Assembly: GCA_948567375.1 (NCBI GenBank)
Contig: OX419761.1
Location: 52,330,501-52,394,500 of the forward strand
DNA: 64,000 nt
Reading direction: 5' to 3'
Source of the DNA: Lunularia cruciata
Taxonomy: Eukaryota; Streptophyta; Marchantiopsida; Lunulariales; Lunulariaceae
Each line of letters opens with the position of its first letter. The first letter of the stretch is position 1. This document shows, piece after piece, positions 57,201 through 64,000 of this stretch. Made by a program: the position numbers and the translations under genes. The notes beneath the pieces are model-generated. The model was given only the letters and a program-made list of their open reading frames with translations, was not told the origin of the DNA and did not search any database.

Positions 57201-58609
57201 ACAAGGCTTATGCATTGACCATCTACATGAAGAAGGGTGTAGATTACATGGTGATTTTGGAAGACAAGGAGGCTCTCAAAGCTTTTGAGGAGCTCAAGCA
57301 ATCCCTTGTTGTAGCTCCAATTCTTGCTAAACCTGATTGGAGTAAGCCTTTCATCCTCTACACTGATGCTTCTAATGTAGCTATAGGATGCACTCTTAGT
57401 CAATTAGACCAAGATGGGCATGATCATCCAATAGCTTATGCTAGTAGGCAGATGGTTTCAGCAGAGAAGAACTACTCTGTCACAGAGAGAGAAGGGTTGG
57501 CAGTGATCTTTGGTCTCAAGAAGTTTAGACACTACTTGATTGGAGGGAAAGCCACAATTGTCACGGATCACAAGGCTTTGAAGTACATCTTCAACAAGCC
57601 TAATGTTGAAGGGAGACTAGCAAGGTGGATGATTCTCTTGTCTGAGTATGACTACACAATTGAGGATAGGCCAGGAAAGAAACATGCAAATGCTGATTTG
57701 TTATCTAGAGCCTATGATCATGATGGAGATGAGCCAGTAGATGATTCCTTCCCGGATGAGGAGCTCATGACAATCTCAGTCACTCAAGAGGTTCCAATGG
57801 AGTACAAGGAGATTGTGGATTTTGTGACAAGAGGTAACTATCCAGAAGGGATGCATGCTAGGGAGAGGAAGGCCCTTGCAGCAAGATCTAGACCTTACAC
57901 AATGGTGGATGATATTCTTTTTCACCAAGGAGCAGATGGTCTACTTCGAAGAGCAGTGGGTAAGGAAGAGTCTATCCTACTCATAAAGGAGTTTCATGAA
58001 GGTTTAGTATGTGGAGGACACTTTGCAGGAAAGGTGACTGCTTTCAAGATTCTAGATGCAGGTTACCATTGGAGAGGGATTTTCAAGGATTGTCTTGATT
58101 ATTGCAAAACTTGTCATGTTTGTCAAGCTTTTGCTAGAAAGTCTACATCCACTCCACCACTTAGATCAATTCCATTGCTAGGACCCTTTGAGAAGTGGGG
58201 AATTGATTTTGTAGGACCTCTCAATAGAACCCCAAGGAACAATCGGTACATTGTGGTAGTTACTGATTACCTTACCAAGTGGGTTGAGGCTAGACCATTG
58301 AGGGACAAGAATGAAGATGAAGTGGGTAGATTTCTTTATGAACGCATTATCACTAGGTTTGGATGCCCTTTGGAGTTGGTTTCTGATAGAGGAGGAGAGT
58401 TTACAGGAAGCATTACTACAGCCATGCTACGACATTTCTCTATCACACATAGAGTAACTACATCCTATAAGCCAAATTCCAATGGCTTGGCAGAGAGAAC
58501 CAATCAGACCTTGTGCATGATGTTGGCCAAAGATGCAGAAATGGAGGGGGCTAAACATCATTGGGACAAGAGGATTCATGCAGTTTTGTGGGAGTATAGG
58601 ACAACATGA
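54242..58609 (+). CDS. Gag-Pol polyprotein, ends early by frameshift
   Basis: One frame of 1,455 residues from ATG at 54242. Order: Gag capsid-type region (residues about 10-200; FVRDFKRACIGNNERR, TWYESEYQKRE), zinc knuckle CFGCGGRGHIQRNC (282-295), aspartic protease with Asp502 in ALVDGGSAVNA, RT with Asp829 in GDGYSGYNQI and Asp893-Asp894 in FIDDF, RNase H with Asp1042 in YTDASNVAIG, integrase with an HHCC zinc region and the catalytic triad Asp1322, Asp1382, Glu1418 (spacing 59 and 35). The order PR-RT-RH-INT is that of Ty3/Gypsy. At 58605-58606 one C present in the related copy at 49.37 kb is absent, and a TGA follows; the remaining integrase C-terminus is in another frame. Confidence 0.93.
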   Translation: MGKLPVFFGKDREDVEAFVRDFKRACIGNNERRKNEWASLLPDFFEDAALTWYESEYQKRERREGEEESWETLTSALIENFLPDESYERLMSEVTFLKQGDGEKVRVYVERVEKLESSFRIVLRKGGDDVETTMIGIGAMLTKNFVGGLRPQIRSKVRYEKPSSKVEAIKIAIRMEESLEGDESDLVVKEVVHPPQGYKYGGTSDTLVTRVAPQVVVAPVLAPPPKDPLQTITEQLADLKINVVQLWEKREVDQNVGRGPRSYGNHPYRGGQPANNFNDRNCFGCGGRGHIQRNCPNSTYHGGRGYEGANRGKEGGSETQVAPNPNKGKGIASIDVVESKYEKGECSNSKGPNLELLAQEKKRARFAKDVHSSQGFTSSKDTPMSTRSTRTSTPSTTKTPRKKLGMEDFLISKQQWNYNVLEDVGSHKANITVGQLIALNPTLRKELRGGLSSTRSKKKKKAKVPISMGVVDAKPAPWEACEYASKIDVRVNGHNIKDALVDGGSAVNAMSERLMKKLGMIPSRASTFVVSMANKQQVRPVGVMDKVVVSVMGVQNLMTFQVLKDSSYDLLLGRPWLRAARTTDRWHKGYLRIGPSNHRVTVPVTNTTNTSHSDTPSSDYWESDSEGGASGVDTSMEEETSTEEDESESDSDVYPLCAMDFAPKPEVLKDPDKSPLTLEEVERRLSTLKYGPNVTKEEKVRFEEIFRKFIHVFAFSYKDLKEVTLEEHKIEVESHARPIRQKQRRISPPISLVVKEEIDKLKEAGFIFEVENSEWVSPIVIVKKKNGKLRVCVDYKKLNAVTKKDYYPLPFIDEILEEVAGHERYSFGDGYSGYNQIKIAPEHQQLTTFTTPWGTYAFKVMPFGLCNAPATFQRFMNKVFEPFIGKFVRDFIDDFCVYGSKEEHFEHLIKVLQRLDEANASLNPEKCIFGCEEGLLLGHIISKDGIAVDPEKVRKISDLPFPSSLTKLRQFLGMVGYYRRFIFSFSNKAYALTIYMKKGVDYMVILEDKEALKAFEELKQSLVVAPILAKPDWSKPFILYTDASNVAIGCTLSQLDQDGHDHPIAYASRQMVSAEKNYSVTEREGLAVIFGLKKFRHYLIGGKATIVTDHKALKYIFNKPNVEGRLARWMILLSEYDYTIEDRPGKKHANADLLSRAYDHDGDEPVDDSFPDEELMTISVTQEVPMEYKEIVDFVTRGNYPEGMHARERKALAARSRPYTMVDDILFHQGADGLLRRAVGKEESILLIKEFHEGLVCGGHFAGKVTAFKILDAGYHWRGIFKDCLDYCKTCHVCQAFARKSTSTPPLRSIPLLGPFEKWGIDFVGPLNRTPRNNRYIVVVTDYLTKWVEARPLRDKNEDEVGRFLYERIITRFGCPLELVSDRGGEFTGSITTAMLRHFSITHRVTTSYKPNSNGLAERTNQTLCMMLAKDAEMEGAKHHWDKRIHAVLWEYRTT

Positions 58610-59067
58610 AGACTTCCACTGGATATTCTCCATTCCAATTGGTGTATGGTATTGAGTCTACCTTACCTATTCACTTTGATCTTCCTACCTTCCAAAGCAT
58701 TCATAGGAGATTGAAGAAAGCACAAGGAAGTGATGCAGAGAAGTCAAGGAAGGATCAACTCATGGAGTTGGAAGAGGCAAGAGCAGTTGCTATGGTTCGA
58801 GTGGAGCAAGCCCAAAGGAAACAAAAGGAGAGCTATGACAAGAGGCAAGGCAAGAAGAAGGTGGAGCCTTTCAAAGAAGGTGATTGGGTAATGTTATTTG
58901 ATTCCATTCGATTCAAGAGAGTACAAAAGAAGTTTTTGCCTAAGTACTTTGGACCTTTCATAGTAGAGAAGGTGTGGGGAAATTACACTTATGATCTCAA
59001 GGAGTTGGGAGGAAGACACTTTGATAGGATTAACCATGATAAGTTAAAGATGTACCATAGAAGGTAG
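58606..59067 (+). pseudogene. Integrase C-terminal part, out of frame
   Basis: The 153-residue continuation of the polyprotein after the one-base loss. It contains YSPFQLVYGIESTLPIH, a basic helical region (VEQAQRKQKESYDKRQGKKK) and the GPF-type module GDWVMLFDS, FLPKYFGPFIVEKVWGNYTY, with the ending DKLKMYHRR. No chromodomain follows. An ATG happens to lie at the shifted junction, but separate translation of this tail is unlikely. Confidence 0.85.
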
Positions 59068-59074
59068 AGAGACC

Positions 59075-59096
59075 TTCACTTTGAGGACAAAGTGAA
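59075..59096. other. Perfect hairpin before the polypurine tract
   Basis: TTCACTTTG and CAAAGTGAA form 9-bp arms around the loop AGGA, a few bases after the pol stop and just before the polypurine tract. It could be an RNA structure at the 3' end of the coding region; function not known. Confidence 0.5.
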
Positions 59097-59106
59097 AACT
59101 TAGTCC

Positions 59107-59115
59107 GGGGGTAAA
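59107..59115 (+). promoter_or_regulatory. Polypurine tract of family 1
   Basis: GGGGGTAAA directly precedes the 3' LTR (TGTAAC). It is short and ends in TAAA, but is in the expected place. Confidence 0.65.
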
Positions 59116-59807
59116 TGTAACACCCATTTGTGCATGTGTGTGGTATTGTGATATTTAGCTTGGTATTACAAGTACTTAAGAGATATTATTTATATAGAGA
59201 TAAAGGATGGTTCTATATTAGTCATGGTTAGCTAAAGTTAGTCATAGCTAAGATAGATGGGACCTTACTTTAGAGGAAGTAGAAAAGATGAGCACCACTA
59301 TTTTGGATTTTAGTGTGTTGACTTGGTATTATTCCTAGGTGTTTGGCTTTGGGGAAAGAGTTGAGAACTCTTGGGCCCGCAAGCCTTTTTGTTTTGGATT
59401 CTTCTTTAGTCCAAGGATAGCCCATGTGAAGGAATCCTTGCTTTAGTGGTTGGGTCAAGATAAGACCACATGCTTAGGGGAATATGCCCATGTGAATGGA
59501 TATTCCTTTCTACTTTTTGACTTTACTTGACTTTTAGTCTAGTAACTTGAGTTACTACGGTAATTAGTAACTTTGGTACGTAACTATTTCACAAGTATAT
59601 AAACAAGGAGTGAGGAGGTACTCATCATCCTTTCATTTGCAACTATCTCTCTCTCATTGAGTTCTCTAGTGAGCAATGTCTTGAGTCTTGGAGTGTTAGC
59701 CTTGGAGGAGTATGATGGAGTTGGGGTTCCTTGCCTTCTTAGTCCATGGTGCGCTACCATAATAGCCATCAGAGGTTCATCCTGAGTGAGAGACAGGCCG
59801 GCTCACA
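59116..59807 (+). repeat. 3' LTR of the young family 1 element
   Basis: 692 bp, the same as the 5' LTR by eye over the full length, with TATATAAA at 59596-59603. Followed by GTAC, the right target duplication. Confidence 0.95.
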
Positions 59808-60496
59808 GTACGATATAGGGAAGAAGAGAGATTGCAAGAGTTACTTCGTAATCAAGAAGAGAAGATTATACAGAAGGAGAAGGAGAAGGAAACTGTGAAA
59901 GCCAAATTTGAAGCGGAATTGGCAATGTACAGAGAGGATTGGCTTGCAGATTGGGAGCGTGAAAGGAAGATGAGATTGGAGCCATTGAAGGAGACTGTCC
60001 TCAGAATGAACGCGATGTTAAGTATAGAGGCCAACATTTGGATTGAAGAGACGAGGCTGCACGAGTTGAAGTTGTTGGTGCAAGAGACAAGGAGGAGAAA
60101 GGTGAAGGACACAAATTTGAATGCTCTATTAATAAGTCTCAGGACTCGTGTAGATAGGAAAATACTAGAGGTAGAAGATAATATCACGATTAGATTAGAC
60201 TTAGTGAAGTTGGATATAGATAGACTTCGGAAAAATATAAGAGCAAAACCCAAAGTAGATGAAGTAGGAGTACAAATGTCTTTAGAGTTACCAATGGAGA
60301 CATTAGAGAAGAGAGGGTCAAGAGATAAGGAGTTAGATAGATTACCCACTAGTGCAATCTCAGATCAGGAAAGAGAATTGCTAGATCTGGTAGAAGAAGT
60401 AGAAGATGTGAACCCAAGGACAGAGTAGTAGGAAGTAAAGTTACTTCGGGTTTGGGTTTGAAAACCGAGGAAGAAGTAGACATCGGATCGGATTAG
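59808..60496 (+). pseudogene. LTR-encoded coiled-coil protein, copy 9, second part
   Basis: A 198-residue block (59832-60428) with the second coiled coil (QEEKIIQKEKEKETVKAKFE), LHELKLLVQETRRRK, RVDRKILEVEDNITIRLDLV and MSLELPMETLEKRGS. A frameshift then stops it, but the shared C-terminal ending EEVDIGSD with TAG is readable at 60465-60496 in another frame. It joins the first part at 51984. Confidence 0.75.
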
Positions 60497-60614
60497 AAAC
60501 CAATTTGAGATTTGTATAGGCAGATATGAAGAGATGCATTGTCATTTCGGATCTGCAGGTTTATAGAGTTGTTAGGAAGAGGTACATTCGGAAGAGAACT
60601 GTTGATTGCTTCAC

Positions 60615-60621
60615 TATTTAA
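60615..60621 (+). promoter_or_regulatory. TATA box at the U3/R border of copy 9
   Basis: TATTTAA about 120 bp after the U3 ORF end, as in copies 4 and 6, followed by GAATAGATAAAG. Confidence 0.5.
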
Positions 60622-60770
60622 GAGTGGCATTTGCAGGGAATTGTTGTTCAGTGCTCATTATTTTTGAGAATAGATAAAGCAAAGTGTTGTGAAGCAGTGC
60701 TCGTCACTTGAGCTTGATTCCGTGTATCAACGTTGTACTTGTGTTTGTGAGTGTTTGGAGAAATTCAAAG

Positions 60771-60885
60771 GTAAGATAGAGTGGACCTTACTTTAGAGGA
60801 AATGGAAAAGATGAGCACTACTATTTTGGATTCTAGTGTGTTGACTTGGTTTTATTCCTAGGGGTTTGGCTTTGAGGAAAGAGTT
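60771..60885 (+). repeat. Family 1 LTR scrap
   Basis: About 115 bp (GTAAGATAGAGTGGACCTTA to GAGGAAAGAGTT) match the region of the family 1 LTR at 52110-52230. Both edges are abrupt and join family 2 LTR pieces. Confidence 0.8.
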
Positions 60886-61006
60886 CCTTGGGTTACAACC
60901 CAAAGACATCATTATTTGCCTTTTGATGTCATAGAGGGGCAATACGACTTGTTTTATACACTTCTTCTTAAAAAGTAAGAAAAAAAACAAAAATGTGGGT
61001 ACCACA
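60886..61006 (-). repeat. Family 2 LTR scrap, copy 10 (U3 start)
   Basis: About 120 bp ending ATGTGGGTACCACA on the plus strand, the minus-orientation U3 start. It is followed by a polypurine tract and internal sequence, so it is the remnant of a third 3' LTR. Confidence 0.75.
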
Positions 61007-61128
61007 TACCCCCTCCCATAAATGTGAGCATCCTTGAAAACATAGACCTTGGGTGTCTTAGAGACCTCTAAGTCTATGGTCCAATATCTCCAAACTCTCT
61101 ACCCATTCACTCAAGTGGCAAATGGTTG
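61007..61128 (-). mobile_element. Family 2 internal 3' end with polypurine tract
   Basis: The first 14 bases are the complement of TATGGGAGGGGGTA. The rest matches 33537-33650 (downstream of integrase). It is cut by LTR copy 11 after AATGGTTG. Confidence 0.75.
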
Positions 61129-64000
61129 TGTGACAACCCGGCAAATATCACTTTTGCGGTAATCGGGTAAGTAAAGTTTGTTCCCGTAGAGATACAAGTC
61201 AGAATTGGTCAAATACAAAGCAAAGTAACAATTTCAGTTCTTCTTGAGTTCTTCTTTAGTCTCTCAGGTAGAAACCACACCCAGAAGAGAGTAACAAGCA
61301 TTGATTTGCAGTCTTGTCACAAATTAACACTCCATAATCACAACACCAACAAATCTTTCTAAACAATCTTGATTGTGATGATTCAGGCTCTCCCAAAAAT
61401 GGCACTTCACTGCAAAACGACTTTGCTTCAGAATTGTGTTCCACCTCTCCACTGAAGGCACAACTTCCTCAATCAAAATTGCTTCACATCAACTTTGCAC
61501 TACACTCACAAATGCAGAATACTACCAACACTACAATTCATCTCAGATCTGTCAAGGCATTGCTTCAATTGCACTTCACTCAGGATCAAACACACAGAAT
61601 GAAGATCAAGGCTGTGGAATCCAACATCCAACAAGCACTCTGACTTGCACTTCAAATTTGTCCACACACTCACAAACACAAGTACAACATTGATACTCGG
61701 AATCAAGCTCAAGCAACAAGCAGTGCTTCACAGCACTTTGCTTTATCTATTCTCAAAAATTATGAGCACTGAACAACATGATACTACGAATGTCACTCTT
61801 AAATAGTGAACAAATCAACAGTTATCTTCCTAATGTACCTCTTCCTAACAACTCTACAAACCTATAGATCTGAAATGACAATGCACCTCTTCATATTTGC
61901 CTATTCAAATCTCAAATTGGTTACTAATCCGATTCGATGTCTACTTCTTCCTTGGCTTTCAAACCCAAACCCAAAGTAAATTTACTTCTTACTTCTCTGT
62001 CCTCGGGTTTCACATCTTCTACTTCTTCTACCAGATCCAACAATTCTTTTTCCTGATCTGAAATTCCACTAGTGGGTAATCTATCTAACTCCTCATCTCC
62101 CGACCCACTCTTCTCTAATGTCTCCACTGGTAATTCCAAAGACATTTGTACTCCTATGTTATCTACTTCAGGTTTTGCTCTAACATCCTTCCGGAGCTTT
62201 TCTATCTCTATTTTCACTAAGTCTAATCTAATTGAAATGTTGTCTTCTACTTCTAATATCTTCCTGTCTACACGGGTTCTTAACTTAATCAACAAGGCAT
62301 TCAAATCAGTGTCTTTTGCTTGTCTTTGCCTCGTCTCTTGCATTAACAACTTCAACTTGTGCAGTCTTGTCTCTTCAATTCGAATGTTGGCCTCTGTACT
62401 CAACATTGCATTCATCTTGAGGACTATCTCCTCCACTAGCTCCAATCTCATTTTTCTCTCTCGCTCTTGATCTGCAAGCCAGTCCACCTTGTACATCACC
62501 AACTCCTCTTTGAACTTGACTTTCACCATCTCCTTCTCCTTTTCCTTCTGAACAACCTTCTCCTCCTGACTACGAAGTAACTCTCGTAATTGATCTTCTT
62601 CTTTGTATCATGCCGCCAACCCTTTTTGCCAGAGTTGCTTCTTCTCCTCGACACTCTCCATCACTCTATCGAGCTCTTGATCCTTTCCGGCTACTCTCGC
62701 CATAACATGGATTACTTCTACTCTTGAATCAGCGAACTGCTGCTTCAAGATTTCATACTCCGCTACTTGTCTCTCCCTTGCTATGTCACTCTTCTTCACA
62801 ACATCCTCTTGATAACTTACTTCTCTCTTCAGGTCTTTGATTACCTGACTTCTCTCTACTGCCTCCGCTCGTAGTACTTCTCTTTCCTCCTCACCTCGGG
62901 TTATACTCTTCTTCAACTCTGAGTTCTCTTCTTCTAATCGCGCTAATACCTGCAATATAGTCTTTACCTCTGGACAAGTCAACTGCATCTCCTTCTTCCT
63001 GTGCTGCAATTTCACCAACAATGGGCACACCACCTTCCTCAGATACTCCACTCCATCTCTCGCAACTACTTCTTCCTGCATAGAAATCTCCTTCCTTACC
63101 TCTTCTTCACCCGATACTCGCCTTTGTATCGGAATCAAAGCCTCACTTCCCAAGCTTTCTCCTACCTCTTCCTTTGCTTTACTCGGCCCCGCTTCACACT
63201 TCGCCTTACGTCTTGAGCGAACTCCTCGCTATACTGCGATCTTCTTTTCTTGGAGCACAGTTACTTTGTCTTCCAACTGTGTGTTGTCTTCGGCTTCCAT
63301 CTCGGCTGGAACTCCTTCTTCGTAGTCGTCAGCTAGTGCTGAGGTCATGTCTCCTCCTTCATCACTATCGCTACTCGTATCTCCACTCTACAGCGTAAGC
63401 TCAGGCTCCTCCTCATGTTCCGAGTCTTCAGTTTTTAGCTCGGCATCTTCTTCTAAGTCTTTGTCCTCCGACTCGATTACCACCATACCTCACCTTGGGT
63501 TACCTCTTCGCGTCTTCCGAGGTTCCTTTGTGTCTTTGGCTTCACCTTGCCGACCCCTCTTCTTTGACTTCGGAGTACTCGCTTCTATCTCCACACTTTT
63601 ACCTGTCTTCATGTAGTACTCATCCGTGCTCCGGATTTTAAGAATGTACTGTTGTTCCTCCACTTTGATTTCTCTTCTCAAGTCGGGATGGAAGTGAGAC
63701 ACCATTCTGTTTTGCTCCGCTGAATTGAGCAAATTCAATTTGAGGTAGAAATGTGCTGCAAACGGCACGATGTAGTGTGGAGGCAACTTATCCCGCAAAT
63801 TCCACACCATCTGTCTTGTCCTCCCATGGAAGCACCTTGCCCAATTAATAGGTTCTCCTGCAAACAACTTATGGAAGAACACCGCTTGGTGTTTCATCAC
63901 ATAAGTTGTTCTCTCCGGCTTCAAGATTGCCATGAGAGCACTCACAATCCCTCTCTTCACTGGATCCTTGTAACTCTCAACCTTATACCCATTTTTTGTT
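61129..64000 (-). mobile_element. Family 2 LTR, copy 11 (subfamily B), runs off the window
   Basis: The U5 end TGTGACAACCCGGC is inserted in family 2 internal sequence after GGTTG (61124-61128). The U3 start lies beyond 64000, so the matching duplication cannot be checked. Its good preservation and well-kept coding blocks make it one of the younger LTR copies. Confidence 0.8.
61924..64000 (-). pseudogene. LTR-encoded coiled-coil protein, copy 11, partial
   Basis: From the window edge down: a 156-residue block (63490-63960) with KRGIVSALMAILKPERTTYV, KHQAVFFHKLFAGEPINWAR, PPHYIVPFAAHFYLKLNLL, SHFHPDLRR and a basic linker. Next an acidic linker, a 181-residue coiled-coil block (62608-63153; VLARLEEENSELKKSITRGE), and a 201-residue C-terminal block (61924-62529) ending EEVDIESD. 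The blocks are separated by a few stops or frameshifts. The N-terminus lies outside the window, so a better copy may exist just beyond. Confidence 0.78.

Larger units (their letters stand above)
51985..59807 (+). mobile_element. Young family 1 Ty3/Gypsy retrotransposon, structurally complete
   Basis: The element is 7,823 bp: 692-bp LTRs at both ends, a tRNA-Glu primer-binding site, a 1.5-kb leader, gag-pol, a polypurine tract. Reading the two LTRs side by side I find no difference, so insertion is recent. The flanks GTAC (51981-51984 and 59808-59811) form a 4-bp target duplication; a 5-bp reading AGTAC is possible if the last LTR base is counted as target. It inserted into the U3 ORF of family 2 LTR copy 9. 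A one-base loss in integrase makes the copy non-autonomous. Confidence 0.95.
59808..60770 (+). mobile_element. Family 2 LTR, copy 9, second part
   Basis: This resumes copy 9 after the young element. It contains the end of the U3 ORF, the U3/R TATA box and part of R/U5 (CAACGTTGTACTTGTGTTTGTGAG), then stops near 60770 in AAATTCAAAG, where a family 1 LTR scrap begins. Confidence 0.8.

Noticed and set aside
58600-58612. Programmed frameshift between the integrase core and its C-terminus
   Set aside because: The related copy at 49.25-49.56 kb reads through this point in one frame with one base more, and there is no slippery heptamer. A random deletion is simpler.
2877-61140. The recurring TGTGACAACCCGGC word as a CRISPR-like or satellite repeat
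   Set aside because: The copies are kilobases apart, in both orientations, and always mark the U5 end of a family 2 LTR.

Overview
This window looks like intergenic DNA from a large, repeat-rich land-plant nuclear genome (I would guess gymnosperm or fern, but nothing in the window settles it). I find no convincing host gene, tRNA, rRNA or CRISPR array. About 90% of the sequence can be assigned to two families of LTR retrotransposons of the Ty3/Gypsy type, inserted into one another in several layers. I call them family 1 and family 2.

Family 1 has short LTRs (692 bp, TGTAACACCC...GGCTCACA), a primer-binding site that matches the 3' end of a plant tRNA-Glu, a 1.5 kb leader that holds a small zinc-knuckle ORF, and one Gag-Pol frame (gag, zinc knuckle, protease, RT, RNase H, integrase, no chromodomain). 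One copy, 51985-59807, is structurally complete with two LTRs that look identical and a 4-bp target duplication; one missing base near the end of integrase breaks its frame. Older family 1 pieces lie at 9335-11579 plus 19162-19983, 41301-45466 (minus strand, with a solo LTR at 44105-44789), 45467-49707 (plus strand), and as LTR scraps at 29620-29740, 41001-41300 and 60771-60885.

Family 2 is the unusual one. Its repeat unit is 3.6-3.85 kb, begins TGTGGTACCC and ends GGGTTGTCACA, and is flanked by 5-bp target duplications. In three places a polypurine tract and a Gypsy pol region (or its 3' end) abut its 5' end. I therefore read it as a giant LTR. Each LTR carries a long coding region of about 850-880 codons in U3: a conserved N-terminal domain, a charged linker and a long coiled coil. 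A TATA box precedes this ORF, and a second TATA box and poly(A)-like signals follow it. Every copy in the window is broken by stops or frameshifts. Most are solo LTRs. Pol sequences of family 2 lie at 23419-24354, 28150-29619, 33524-36822, 40671-40996 and 61007-61128.

Layout: 1-2876 unassigned AT-rich DNA; 2877-6495 and 6839-8271 solo family 2 LTRs; 8272-9334 unassigned; 9335-19983 old family 1 element split by a family 2 LTR that is itself split by another; 19984-29619 a family 2 element fragment split by a solo LTR; 29620-41000 a second family 2 element split by a solo LTR; 41001-49707 two family 1 copies joined head to head by an inversion; 49708-60770 a family 2 LTR split by the young family 1 element; 60771-64000 a mosaic of LTR scraps and a last family 2 LTR that runs off the window. 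The nesting gives a relative order of insertion, with the 51985-59807 element the youngest.
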